A stretch of 64,000 nt of DNA from Cyathus striatus (taxonomy: Eukaryota > Basidiomycota > Agaricomycetes > Agaricales > Nidulariaceae), in the NCBI GenBank assembly GCA_025738555.1, contig JAOVFP010000019.1:1860001-1924000 (forward strand), written 5' to 3'. Positions 11,987-24,640 of this stretch are shown in pieces. Every line of letters begins with the position of its first letter. The stretch's first letter is position 1. The translations under genes were made by a program, and so were the position numbers. The notes below the pieces were generated by a model, which did not search any database, was not told the DNA's origin, and saw only the letters and a program-made list of their open reading frames with translations.

Positions 11987-12425
11987 CTCTATCCCTTCAC
12001 ATTTTACATACAAATCCTTCTCTCTATCTCCTTGAAACACTCATCTTTTGCTACCACATTCTTGGCTTCAAGAAGTTTTTATTCGCTCTTTTAGGTATAA
12101 TCTTCTACTATTTTTCATATATAAACAGTGTATCTAGGTCTCGAGTAATTCAGTGAATTTCCCCCCATCTCTCTCTCTCTTTCGGTGGCTCTCGTCTCGT
12201 GTTTCTTCGTCGTCTCGCTCGTCCCCAACTCTCATTTCGGAAATTTACTCACTCAAACACCCAAGAACTTTGTCTCGAAGTTCTGTCTCCCGTTACGTCA
12301 TCACCTCTCTCGTTTACGTCGTTGACACTCTCTTTCCCAACCTTAGAACCTTAAACGTTGGACGGATGCGCCAATGGCTCGCATTCCTTTGATTAGGAAC
12401 CTTCAACCACTCATTTCCCTCTTCA
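11987..12425 (+). mobile_element. LTR-like repeat, CpG-rich copy
   Basis: This stretch matches, in reverse complement, 48074-48568. Shared landmarks in order are CCTTGAAACACTCATC, GGCTTCAAGAAGTTTTTAT, GCTCTTTTAGGTATA, a TATA-like TATATAAACAGTGTATCTAG, and AACCTTAGAACCTTAA. A TATA-like box inside a roughly 440-bp repeat without coding capacity fits a solo LTR. The exact ends and target duplication were not resolved, so the class is an inference. Confidence 0.55.
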
Positions 12426-13045
12426 AAGGTCCCCTCATTGTACTCTGGAGTCTGTCACTCCGGTCTGATGTTGAGCCGCAGGTTTAGCCACACATGTCAG
12501 CCAAATATCAGTAACATGAAATTGGACTAGCACCCTCGTGCCTCGAAAGCATCGGTGTCCCCAAGCAAACAACTTCCAAAGGTAGAAATGATCTATGAGG
12601 ATACATAACTACCTCCTTAATCAACCCAACAAACTGGACAAGGTCCTTCTCTCACTTAGCGTACATTGATCCCCTTCCCCCACACTCAAACCTTCACATT
12701 CTCCCCAACCCACTCGTTACTCGTGTAGTTTTCTCTGATACAAGAACTAGGGGAGGAGATGTGGTAGCTACGGGTGTCGAGTATGCTGTAAGTGAAGAAG
12801 TTCCTAGGTAGATCATTAATGTGAATCGGGAGGTGGTGGTCATCCACCCTTGCCACTGGTTCAAAATTAATAATTATTAATAAAATTTACATTACAACTT
12901 GTCTCGTGGTCGTGGGGAGGAATCCATAAGTGTCAGCTAATTTGATCATTGAGTAGCAGGGATATATGATTGTGGCAATCGCAGAAGCCAGGTGCTTATA
13001 TGATTGTCTTTTTGTATGCATATTTGGAATTCTACTTACTTCAGG

Positions 13046-13830
13046 TGATCATAAACAATCATTAATTTGTTTTAATTGAATATTACTATTGTATGTATGT
13101 ATTAGATGATCATAAACAATCAATGACTGGTTCTAATTGATTATTACTATTGTATGTATATAATGGATGATCATAACCAATCATTGATTTGTTTAAATTG
13201 AATACTACTATTGTATGTATCTTTTAGGTGATCATAAACAATCATTGATTTGTTTTAATTGAATATTACTATTGTATGTATATAATGGATGATCATAAAC
13301 AATCATTGATTTGTTTTAATTGAATACTACTATTGTATGTATCTTTTAGGTGATCATAAACAATCATTGATTTGTTTTAATTGAATATTACTATTGTATG
13401 TATATAATGGATGATCATAAACAATCATTGATTTGTTTTAATTGAATACTACTATTGTATGTATCTTTTAGGTGATCATAAACAATCATTGATTTGTTTT
13501 AATTGAATATTACTATTGTATGTATATAATGGATGATCATAAACAATCATTGATTTGTTTTAATTGAATACTACTATTGTATGTATCTTTTAGGTGATCA
13601 TAAACAATCATTGATTTGTTTTAATTGAATATTACTATTGTATGAGTCTTTTAGGTGATCATAAACAATCATTCATCCATTCTAATTGAATATTACTATT
13701 GTATGTATATATTGAATGATCATAAACAATCATTGATTTGTTTTAATTGAATATTACTAATGTATGTATCCTTTAGGTGATCATAGGCAATCATTGGTTG
13801 ATACTAATTGGATATTACTATTGTACTAAT
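13046..13830 (+). repeat. 60-61 bp satellite, left arm, 13 units
   Basis: Thirteen units begin GATCATAAACAATCATTG and continue through TTTAATTGAATATTACTA and TTGTATGTAT. In the middle, units alternate between an ATAATGG and a CTTTTAGG ending, which makes a dimeric higher-order repeat of about 121 bp. Confidence 0.85.
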
Positions 13831-13849
13831 GTGCTGCTGATTTCCCTCA

Positions 13850-14300
13850 TGTCACATTTGTCACGCTCTTCGCACGCGTCACATATTTCCCGCGCTTTCT
13901 ATGTTTCCCACGCATCATGTTGTCACATTCTTCATGTGTGTCACACATTTCCTGCCGCGTCACAAACTTCCCGCGCTTCCCATCATTCCCGCGCTCTAGA
14001 TAATTCCCGCGCTTTGCACATATTCCCGCGCTTCACACATACTCCCACGCTTCACGCATATTCCCACCCATCATACTCGTCACATTCTTCGCGCGCGTCA
14101 CACACACTCCCACGCTTCGCATTTGTCACTTTCTTCCTGCGCGTCACATTTGTCACATACATTCCCGCGCTTCATATTTGTCACATATATTCGCACGCGT
14201 CACGCTTTTCACGCGCGTCACGCTTTTCATGTGCATCATGCTTCTCATGCGTGTCACGCATGTCACATCCGTCACACTTTTAGCGCTCGTCACACATGTC
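13850..14300 (+). repeat. CpG-rich GTCAC/GCGCTT array, left arm
   Basis: Degenerate units of about 18-20 bp combine TCACATTTGTCAC, CCCGCGCTTC and CACGCGCGTCAC. CpG is dense here although sequence to the right of the palindrome is CpG-poor. The 18-bp unit ending in GCTTTTCA occurs twice near 14200-14230. Confidence 0.75.
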
Positions 14301-15644
14301 ACATACTTACATTTGTCACACTTTGCACAACTATCATGTATTTGAGAGGTGTTACTCTTTTGATTCACATTACATATTCTATGTGTGTCACTCATCATGC
14401 TCTTTGCATATGTTACATTTGTCACAATTTTCACAGCTCAGTGATGTAATTTGACTTTTGACATTGACAACATATCTAAATTTGAAAACTATGGTAAGTG
14501 GGTGATACTCAGCATATCACTTGTCATGGTCTACTAGTCCATCATGGTTTTTGATGTATATCATATATCAAGTTTGTCATGTTCTCAATTTCAATTTCAT
14601 TTGCTTCTGACGTTTGCTCACACTTTTGGAGCCTGAAGGCACAGTAGGAAGGAGAATCATGATGTACTGAACACTTAACACCCAAGGAGAGAAGCTGGTT
14701 ACATGTGTCTGATTACATGTGTCTGATTACCTGTATATCTGTATCATTGTTGAAATTGTTAGAGAACAGAAGTATACAAAAGTGCAGAGTAAATTATTAA
14801 AGCAAATAAAACAAAGATGTTCTTGTTAAATTGAAGGTTATAACATGGAATGTGATAATTAGTAAACTATGGAAGTGTAACAATAATAAGGAACTAGAAT
14901 GAAACGTGTAGAGTGTGTATGTAAGTCCATTGACATTTTACAATTAAGACTAGAGATATGATATGATGCCATTGAACATTTTCATATTGAACAATTTGGT
15001 GATAGACCCACACATGGACAAAAAATGTGAAAGAATGGTGAAATATGTGATTCTACATCACACCAAACTTACACATCTCAGTCATTAGATGATCATGATT
15101 CTTGTATCACTATTGGTTATACTGATATCTTCAATACACATTATTGAGTCATATCTGCTTACTTCATATGACTACATGATAGTTTGATTTATTCATACAG
15201 AGAGAAAATGAAAACTATCTCAACTCTTACTGATATTGTGTCACAATCAGTTTCATTTCTACACTGCCACATGTGTTCATATCTCTGACATATGTTGTTT
15301 ATACTTATATCCAGATAGCATTATTTCATCTCTTAAACAAGCATACAATTACTGGCAGAATCAACCAGGTAACCACTCAGACAGCATCAGGAAGTGGTCC
15401 ATGCATATGCTATTGCTGAGTATCACCCACTTATCATAGTTTTCAAATTTAGATATGTTGTCAATGTCAAAAGTCAAATTACATCACTGAGCTGTGAAAA
15501 TTGTGACAAATGTAACATATGCAAAGAGCATGATGAGTGACACACATAGAATATGTAATGTGAATCAAAAGAGTAACACCTCTCAAATACATGATAGTTG
15601 TGCAAAGTGTGACAAATGTAAGTATGTGACATGTGTGACGAGCG

Positions 15645-16080
15645 CTAAAAGTGTGACGGATGTGACATGCGTGACACGCATGAGAAGCATGATGCACATG
15701 AAAAGCGTGACGCGCGTGAAAAGCGTGACGCGCGTGAAAAGCGTGACGCGTGCGAATATATGTGACAAATATGAAGCGCGGGAATGTATGTGACAAATGT
15801 GACGCGCAGGAAGAAAGTGACAAATGCGAAGCGTGGGAGTGTGTGTGACGCGCGCGAAGAATGTGACGAGTATGATGGGTGGGAATATGCGTGAAGCGTG
15901 GGAGTATGTGTGAAGCGCGGGAATATGTGCAAAGCGCGGGAATTATCTAGAGCGCGGGAATGATGGGAAGCGCGGGAAGTTTGTGACGCGGCAGGAAATG
16001 TGTGACACACATGAAGAATGTGACAACATGATGCGTGGGAAACATAGAAAGCGCGGGAAATATGTGACGCGTGCGAAGAG
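15645..16080 (-). repeat. CpG-rich array, right arm
   Basis: Mirror image of the left-arm array. It has three copies of the 18-bp GCGTGAAAAGCGTGACGC unit around 15705-15755, where the left arm has two; the rest follows the left arm closely. Confidence 0.75.
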
Positions 16081-16129
16081 CGTGACAAATGTGACATGAG
16101 GGAAATCAGCAGCACATTAGTACAATAGT

Positions 16130-16790
16130 AATATCCAATTAGTATCAACCAATGATTGCCTATGATCACCTAAAGGATACATACATTAGTAATATTCAAT
16201 TAAAACAAATCAATGATTGTTTATGATCATTCAATATATACATACAATAGTAATATTCAATTAGAATGGATGAATGATTGTTTATGATCACCTAAAAGAC
16301 TCATACAATAGTAATATTCAATTAAAACAAATCAATGATTGTTTATGATCACCTAAAAGATACATACAATAGTAGTATTCAATTAAAACAAATCAATGAT
16401 TGTTTATGATCATCCATTATATACATACAATAGTAATATTCAATTAAAACAAATCAATGATTGTTTATGATCACCTAAAAGATACATACAATAGTAGTAT
16501 TCAATTAAAACAAATCAATGATTGTTTATGATCATCCATTATATACATACAATAGTAATATTCAATTAAAACAAATCAATGATTGTTTATGATCACCTAA
16601 AAGATACATACAATAGTAGTATTCAATTTAAACAAATCAATGATTGGTTATGATCATCCATTATATACATACAATAGTAATAATCAATTAGAACCAGTCA
16701 TTGATTGTTTATGATCATCTAATACATACATACAATAGTAATATTCAATTAAAACAAATTAATGATTGTTTATGATCACCTGAAGTAAGT
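16130..16790 (-). repeat. 60-61 bp satellite, right arm, 11 units
   Basis: Mirror image of the left-arm satellite with eleven units instead of thirteen. Exactly one ATAATGG + CTTTTAGG dimer is missing from the middle, while the distinctive outer and inner units are all present. Confidence 0.8.
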
Positions 16791-16899
16791 AGAATTCCAA
16801 ATATGCATACAAAAAGACAATCATATAAGCACCTGGCTTCTGCGATTGCCACAATCATATATCCCTGCTACTCAATGATCAAATTAGCTGACACTTATG

Positions 16900-17770
16900 T
16901 TTGTTGCTCCCATGTGCTTGCTCATCTCGCCTACCATGCTTTCCCCAGCCTCTCCCCTCTCCATTCCAGCTTTTCCACCCCCCTTTTCGCTTCCTCAATG
17001 GTCCAATGGCCCTTGACCAACACCCAACCCCCTTTGCTCCCCTCCTTGACCTTCCAGTGTTCCCCCTCGCCAATGTCCACTACCACTATCCCAAGTGTCA
17101 TCGACACAATGTACTCCACCACCACCATACCCTTGTTCATGTCCCCCTGCAATGTCATCATGGTCTCAACAACTTGCTACCATGCTTTTCCCAGCCTAGC
17201 CCCTCTCTGTTCCAGCTTTCCCATACCAGCCCAATGCCCATGCCCCTTCTGCTCCCCTCTTCAACCTTCCAGTGTTCCCTACACCAACGTCCACTGCCAC
17301 CATCCTCAGTGTCATTTGACACCATGTAATCCAGCCCCCCTCCTCCCTCCTCCCTCCACCCCTGTGTCAGACGACAATGCCACAGCAATCCTCATCAGTG
17401 TCACAATGACAAGGATGCCACATCATCCAGCCCCTCCTCCCCCACATGATGATGATGATCCAAGTGTCTATGCGATGTCACCGACACCCCGCCAAACACT
17501 GCCACCCCATCCCACCTTTGTCACCATCTTCCATCATGCACTACCACCTGCTCGCCTTCTCTCGCTCTCTCCCACCACTCACCACATCATCTACCCCATC
17601 CTCCTCCATCCTCCACAATGTCATATCATGCATAATGTTCCCTCTTCGCCACTTCATCCAAGCCCCTTCCTCAATCCTTGTGTCATGACAACAACAACGA
17701 TGCCACTGGCTAGAACATTGTCAATGCCACATCATCCAGCTCATCCCCATCCCTTCCCAACTAGCACACA
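16900..17770. repeat. Pyrimidine-rich degenerate repeat
   Basis: C/T-rich sequence with recurring CCAGCCCCTCCTCC-like and GTGTCA..GACA blocks and a GATGATGATGAT run at about 17447-17458. A 325-codon open frame crosses it on the plus strand, but its product is monotonous Pro/His/Ser/Thr with no family resemblance. Confidence 0.5.
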
Positions 17771-17779
17771 CAATCCATA

Positions 17780-20000
17780 ACCAGTTTAGCACTAGTAAAG
17801 ACATGGTGAGAAGGGAGAAGGGGTTCAGAGGATGTTAAGGTGTGAGAGAGGACCCAGGCGATACTGTATATTTGATACATTAAATGACTGTAATTACAGT
17901 CAAGTTCTGATGTATGGATACTGTAAATTACAGGTCGTCCCAGAATAGGAAGGAGCTGATGCATCAGGCACACTTCGCTGTGGCATTAGTCATATGACAT
18001 GCCGCACGCGTGTGGCAGTGTCGGTGCCATCAGTTAATTCCATTTGATCCCGCCGTTCTGTGCCTCTTGCCTAGGTATTGCCATATATCCTCCACTCTGA
18101 AGCCATTCATCTCATAAATTTAGATATAAATACTTGTAATGTAGATATATTATATTACTTAAAATAGCAGCAATTGAACTGAAGGATACTGAGCTTTATA
18201 AATTCCAGTTCCTCCTCTTCATTGAGTGTTCCCCTGCTATTGGTAGTGCATTTTGATGGCTATCCTCTCGTAATGCATTTCGTGTAGCGCGATAATACTT
18301 ATGTCTACAATAGTGAGTTATCATATTATTCCATAGACATGATAGCTAGTAATAGTGATACCTTCCACCTCCATTTCCCTCGAAATCACCTCCTCTACAA
18401 TACCTCCAGTTCATGCTTGTTATTCTCGCAAAGCTACAAGTCCACTCATATACACTTCTAGTATAGTATGGTAAAATATGGTGTGTTTCTGGTATTTGTG
18501 TGCCGAGATATTGTCAAAACCAAAATGTCCATTGGTTACCTACTACCCATGTGGTGCCCATATCTGTTGTATCTGTGGGCCTATTGGTATGGTTAATTGC
18601 TTGAATATTCATGGGTTACTCATAAATACATCTGCTATAAGTCTTAGTCAGAATGAGAAAAATATTTGTTAGGTACAAGGACTTAACCAAATGATTTCGT
18701 ACACTAGGAACATATAAAATTACTTGAGTTTTTGAAGGTCTTGGGTTTTTTGTCAGACCAAAACTCCAAGTGGTCTCAAATGGACTCCAAACAGTATATT
18801 TATAATTTTGCATATATAATATAAGTTTCGTGATATTTTTACCTTGCACTTTGATGAAGAGCATGTAGAAATGCTATGTTTCCGAGTTGCATAAACCTCT
18901 GCATGTTGCGGCGTAGCTGGTACGGTGTTCATGTGAATTGAGTTATGTAAGTGTGCTTCCGGACAGAAAGTACACATCCAGTTGCTTGCTTGCACTGTGC
19001 AGTCTCTTTAAAACAAATTAGGGAAACATACATACATAGACGTTGCAGCAGCTTTGGTGCAAACCCTTTTGAGACTATATTATAATATAAAACAAATGGA
19101 AATTGCATGGGATTTCAGGAGGCATTTACAGATTGATGTGATACCTACTATTTACAAATGTAAATCTCTAATCTTGCAGGTTACAAATCAACATGAGGTG
19201 AGGGGCATTGCTGTGAGTACATTCTGCACTTAGCTGCATCAGTGCCTGTATGCGGAATTGCTTGGGATAGTGCAAAAAAATTATATAGAAATCTACTTAT
19301 TTTATATTTACAGATTCAGATCTTGAAATTGATGATTAGTAAATGAACATGAGGGAAAGGGCAATTGCCATGAATACGGTCTGTATTTGGCTGCCTGCAG
19401 GTGGATGGAACTGTAACTACAATGTGTGATATATCAGCACTCCACCTGTAGTTTACAAAAATCCATACATCAGGCTTGTACTATAACTACAAGGGCTGAT
19501 ATATCAGACATGCCCCATCAAGTGGAGGACCAGAGGAATGGGTGGAAGACAACGAAGAGAGGGGGAAAACAATGACAAGTGGGAAAGATGACAATGAGAG
19601 GTGCAGATCATAGGAGTTCTCCTCCCCTGCCAATCTCATCTATTCGTGCATTAGAGTCCCATGTTTTCACAAGTTTAACTTTATAACAGGTAATGCTATA
19701 GCTCCAGCTGTACCTCGAGTGTTATATCTAAGATATTTATGCACCCATTTTGTGTATCCTGCTGTCAGCTTCTCTATCTCATATTGGTTCCACCACCTAG
19801 ATGTGAGTTGTTTTTTCTCTGAATTTCTTGCAAATTTCCCAGAACATATCATTAACTTTATAACAGGTAATGCTATAGCTCTGGTTCTTCATGTACCTTA
19901 CAAGTTCAATCCAGAGATATACATTTGAAGATGTTACTAGCTGAATGGATTGACAATCAGCTCAAGACTGGAAACAAGTCTTGAGGTGAACAAGTTAGTG
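17780..20000. other. Transposon-derived filler, no gene recognised
   Basis: Mostly CpG-poor AT-rich sequence. It carries two clusters of the palindromic TGATGTAT/TGTAATTACAG-type motif (about 17874-17940 and 19425-19505) and a locally CpG-containing patch at 17990-18080. Open frames are short and unconvincing. Confidence 0.45.
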
Positions 20001-20092
20001 TGAATGCATTGTTTGAGCACAAGCTACCTACTATACATACAAACAAATACCCCCATATTCCAGCAGCTAAGCTGTCTAGACTGCCATTGTTA

Positions 20093-21233
20093 CCCCATCC
20101 AAATGCTTCCATATGGCATGTATGGTGCATATGGAGATATTTCCAGTCAATCCCCACAACCCCCACTGCCATCCTCATCTCTGGCTGTCCCAATGGTAGC
20201 TTACAAATTGGCAACTCCTTCTCCCAGTAGCCCCAACCTTACAATGACATTACCAAGTGGTAGCTACAACTTCACCCAGAGCCCTAGCCCGTCATTCTTT
20301 GATGGCACCACTATAGAGTCACTTCAGTTTAATGACTTGGTATGCAACCAGCACTTCACCTCCTTGCTTTCGAAACTTGAAGTATCACAAGCCAAATTGC
20401 TTAATTCCATGAGCCGAAACAATGAATTGTATGAGGAAAAGACGAGGCTGATAGAGGAGAAAAGTCAACTGCAGCAACAAATTCTGCAGTTTCACACAGG
20501 ATTCAAGCGACTTCCTGCTATTCCAAACCAGTAAGTGCCCCTATCTTTATTAAATTGCTCATTGTCTAATTATGGATTTAGTATCAATGACTTTTCCCGT
20601 AGCCCATCCATAATGTCAGGTGACTTGATTCAGCTCGAACTGCCAGTGCCAGGAACCATTCCACCTGCATGAGGAGCCACATCAGCCCAACGGCCTGCAA
20701 TGTATCCAGCTTCAATCTTGTGGACATTGTTTGAATGCAAAGCTGTCATGAAGGCACTCAAGGCCCAGAAGCTTACAGTTCCTGATGTCAATGGAAGTTC
20801 TGACTCTGACTCAGATACCCTCGATGATGAGGATAATGCTTCCAAGACATCAGCACCTGAAGAATGCTCTAGTGGTACTTCCAAAGCACAGGTTTCCAAG
20901 GCACAGGCTAAGAAAGATGCCAATGTGTACTGAGGAAGCATGGAATATTTCATTTGAAGACCTGATGGCACACCAATTGACCCATCCACCTGGCATTATA
21001 TTTATGAATCCACAAAGGAGATCATATGGGCAGACCTTTGGAACTTGGTTTCAGATCCTGCAGAAGATTTGAAGAAGAGGTACTTCAAATGCAATCATCT
21101 GGCTAAATGGCAGGCAGTGGTGCAAAAGCTGGAGAGAGCACAGCCACTGCTAACATACTGTGCCGGCCACTGGAAGTCCCAAGCTACTCTTGTGCAGATG
21201 ATGAAGATGCTTCACGAAAGTGAGAAGAGATGA
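20093..21233 (+). pseudogene. Transposon-associated protein, decayed
   Basis: The first exon reads MLPYGMYGAYGD, a Ser/Pro-rich stretch, then a coiled coil (LLSKLEVSQAKLLNSMSRNN, EEKTRLIEEKSQLQQQILQF). A GTAAGT...CCCGTAG intron (about 20532-20601) follows. The second exon continues in one frame through an acidic serine stretch (SSDSDSDTLDDEDN) to RPDGTPID and a Trp-rich end with AQPLLTYCAGHWKSQATL. Such proteins are common near transposons in Agaricomycetes; their role is unknown to me. Three TGA codons interrupt this frame (20670, 20931, 20955), each explained by one C-to-T change in a CGA arginine codon. I read this as CpG decay of a formerly coding gene. The remembered family layout supports the reading but was not checked against a database. 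Confidence 0.55.
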
Positions 21234-21239
21234 TAGGAT

Positions 21240-22990
21240 CAGCAAGCTGGCACAGGTAGTGCTATACCCAGTAAACGATGGCGCGCATCAACAGCAGGGT
21301 CTCAGTCCTTGTAGTGGGCACAACTGAGTCTCAGAAGCCTGTCCTGGTATTGTTACATCAAGATGCCAATTGTGACACAATGAAGGAGCTTCTAGCAGTG
21401 AGACTAGCCTAAAGTTGTCATTAATGCTAGCATTTCTAATCCCGCTATATTTAGAAGCTTACTATTAAACAGCTTGATGGGTGGGTTGCAACACACCATC
21501 CTGAGCATGTGCTATCCAACCTTCAATTCAAGAAGAAATGTATGTTTATATCGCTTTAGTAGTTTCGGTTTTATTTACATGTGTGATTGTTTTAAGGTGA
21601 TTACATTCAGGCCATTATTAGTGACTTACTGTGTCCCAAACCTACAGCTGATGACATCAGGCAAATCAAAGGCAACATAAGTTCAATACTATATTTTTTA
21701 TTCATTTGAGCTTCTACTGATTGGCTGATATGTAGCATACTAAAGCTGGGGGTAAGAAAAGTGGTGGGAAGGTAAAGACTTAGCTTCGCCCCTATATAAA
21801 TCATTAATAGTACCTGCCTGTCAACATAATATCTATGAAATGTCAGTACATGTCAATTACATAATTATGACATATCTTTTAGATCTGATTACTATGTTGA
21901 CAAATGAGCGATACATGACTGTATGATAAGGTATAAATATTTTTAGTGTCGAAAAGATGATCTACACATGAGGACTTCATATTTTCTACATGACAGTGCA
22001 TGTCGGCTGCATGATTTCCAGATGTTAATAATTTATCTTTGAATGACATGTACATGTTTAAAGATGACAATTATTGGTACAATTCACAACTGAGTCATAT
22101 ACATGATACATTGCTGTTGCTCAGATGTCCCTCACATGCCTGAAAAAAGTGCCTCTGTTCATGCAGTGGGCATGCATGCCCGCCATGTTCCCTAAACATG
22201 ATTTTTCATGATTTTTCGAGTTTCCAAATCTTATTAACATCAACATTAAATGTCGTGTACATGATCTGACTCACACTCGCCATTGACGTAAAGGGGGTGG
22301 ACGAGCCATGACTGTAGTTTAGTATCAGTAGCCTGTAAAATATGTACTCTACTGTTCTGCATTCCTGAAAATGTTACAATTGTGCTTGGAGCGTGTACAT
22401 GGTGTAGTGTTGTGACTCGTGCTCAATAACTTTGTATAATTTGATCAGTTAGATCATACTTGAGAATCGTAAAGTGATACATAGATAAAAGGAATGAACG
22501 AACTTGAGGAAGGGACTGACATACTCAGAAAGAAAAGGGGGGGACAATTGGTACCTCGCCACGACTGTGTATGAGTGATGGTGTACTGGTACTGTTTCAA
22601 CAGACTCTGTCAAATAGGATACCAGTAGGTCTAATGCACAAGGATGATAGTTTAAGCGGTGAGACAATAGAAGATTCAGAATGATTATGATACCTCAGAC
22701 TCACCAGCACAGTTCGAAGTTTACAAAGTTGTAAACAATATGGATAGAAGATTGAGCACAATGACTGTGAATCGGAGTCAAACTAGGAGGGATACATGAC
22801 ATGTAATGATATCTGAGACTGCTCAACTGGTTTGCCTCCTATTGACAATGCAGTTCCTCCTGACAAGACGAGGTATAGTGACTTATTATGTAAAATTCAA
22901 TATGGGCACCAAGACACTGATATGCTTGATATCAGACACATGGTATACACTCAGAATCACGACTTGGTGGACAGAGAGCCAAAGGATCCA
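21240..22990. other. No gene recognised
   Basis: CpG-poor sequence with short open frames only. The stretch 21250-21700 may be further decayed coding sequence of the transposon gene upstream, but no continuous frame can be followed. Confidence 0.4.
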
Positions 22991-23002
22991 TGACGGAATG
23001 TG

Positions 23003-23135
23003 CACCTGACTATGCGGGAAAGCATTGAGTCGAAGTCACCATAGTCCTATGTGGTGTGGAGGGCAGAGAAATAACGCAATATGCGAGGAAAGGCTTGGAA
23101 TTGAATAGCCTGAGTCATCTATGTGGGTCAGCAAT
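23003..23135 (+). repeat. Dispersed repeat, copy without insertion
   Basis: This 133-bp stretch, from CACCTGACTATG to GTGGGTCAGCAAT, is repeated at 31363-31932. Here the sequence ACCATAGTCCTATG is uninterrupted and marks the empty site of the small element found in the other copy. Several differences between the copies are CpG against TpG. Confidence 0.8.
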
Positions 23136-24164
23136 AGGGGAATTCAAAATTGAACTCTTGGCGTTATGCTACAAGCTGATGTCATTACAGACATGACTTC
23201 TCATATTACAGGACCACAAGTTAGAACTGCAACAGAGCATAATGACCTGTAACAACCCAGCAGCTAATAGGCACTTCATTCAAAAATCAATCGGAGCTTA
23301 AACTCGTGTCAGGCCACCAAATGATATAGATAACACTATGTATACTTATCCTACACTATCCTTACTCTAATTTTCTTTTTAAAATATATTTGACCAACCC
23401 TTCTATTTATCTTGTCCCTGGTGCTCAGCAGCGGAGGCATAGTGCAGTGGTGTCGGACTGGTGAGTACTTATTTCAATCTAATTGGAGTGGGTCACCTAA
23501 TACTTGTTTCTGGACTCCAATAGAGTTCCGATCGATCCTCTTTCGTTGCAAGGTTGTTGCAATGGACATGGGTGGAGGGACATCAAATATCAGTCGGTAC
23601 AACAAATCATTCACACATTACATAATCATGGCTTGGCATTACAGAACATCAATACAGTCAAACTTGTCCTATCCCATACCCACAGCAGCCCATAACCATG
23701 AACAACCCATGGATTTTTTTGTCCACCGAATCGGTGGGTGGGAGAAATGGGTCCGTAACCCATATTCCTATGATACCCTATAGACCATAGGTTTGAGAGA
23801 GATCTGTAACCCATACTTAAGTCCTAAAAAGGATATATGACATAATTTGTGCTTCCATGTCGCACTGTAGGTCAGGCTTGGGTCAGGTCCATCAGTGTCT
23901 GAAACATTTACATTGCATTTCCATCACTATCCAATCAATATCTATCATTTTATTTGATGTTTATTTAATGTAGCCAGGCGTAATAGTAAGTGGATTCTAC
24001 TGAATATATGAAAGTAGCTACCTTCTATTCTGTACTGACACTGTACCCCAGCACATTTCTATTGTTGTGCTATCACTAGTATGATTTAAACCCCTCTCAA
24101 AGTTATGAGGCAGACCCTTTAAAGGTCAAAGTACCTCTTGAATGTCACTGCACCCTATAGCAGT

Positions 24165-24420
24165 GTTAGAAATCAGGAGCAGGTAGCAGCAAGCAGAGTC
24201 ACACAGAGATAAATAGAGAGTTTACTCAGAGAGAGATGAGACAAGGTGATGGTAGGAGAGAGAGAGATCATATATTATTTGGGGGTTTACCCGGGTATAT
24301 ATACCAGGAAGATTGAATATACAGTGAGTCATGATACAGTACAATAGAGTAGAAGTGTATTAAACTATTGAATATCATACTGTATTCTGATTATATCTAA
24401 TTCATTCTGATCACAAGCCA
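24165..24420. repeat. Possible LTR-like stretch
   Basis: Begins near TGTTAGAAATCAG, has purine-rich AGAGAGAGATGAGAC stretches and a TATATATACC box. This is the feel of a solo LTR, but no second copy is seen in the window. Confidence 0.25.
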
Positions 24421-24429
24421 AGGGAGCAT

Positions 24430-24640
24430 TGGCCATAAGCATGGGTGCATCAAAACCTTCCATCAAAAACCCTATGGGAAAAAAGATGGATAGGAAAAAG
24501 CTACCAACTTTAATCCAACTTTAATCTCTAGCATTTGTTTGTAAATCCTAAGCACGGGTGCATCAAAACCCTCCATAAAAACCCTATGGGAAAAATATGG
24601 ATAAGGAAAAAGCTACCGGCTTTTCTCTAATTTTTAAAGA
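24430..24640 (+). repeat. Tandem duplication, about 110 bp x 2
   Basis: Two adjacent copies share GGGTGCATCAAAACC, AAAAACCCTATGGGAAAA and GGAAAAAGCTACC. Confidence 0.7.

Larger units (their letters stand above)
12925..16899. mobile_element. Giant palindromic element E (3,975 bp)
   Basis: It starts CATAAGTGTCAGCTAATTTG and ends with the reverse complement. The left arm (12925-about 14515) and right arm (about 15412-16899) mirror each other almost base for base, with a unique centre of about 0.9 kb. Each arm carries, from outside in, about 120 bp of unique sequence, a 60-61 bp satellite array and a CpG-rich array of GTCAC/GCGCTT units. No clear target duplication is visible in the flanks. Open frames within the arms are low-complexity readings of the satellites. 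I recognise no transposase. Confidence 0.85.

Noticed and set aside
13046..13830. CRISPR-like array (regular 60-bp spacing)
   Set aside because: The units are nearly identical throughout, with no unique spacers, and the genome is fungal.
13777..14449. His/Ser/Arg-rich frames of 168 and 108 codons in the palindrome arm, with mirror copies at 15479-16169
   Set aside because: They are readings of the GTCAC/GCGCTT satellite in different frames; repeat periodicity explains them.
16803..17780. Longest open frame of the window (325 codons)
   Set aside because: Its product is monotonous Pro/His/Ser/Thr from C/T-rich degenerate repeats; no family, no splice pattern, and it starts inside the palindrome's right end.
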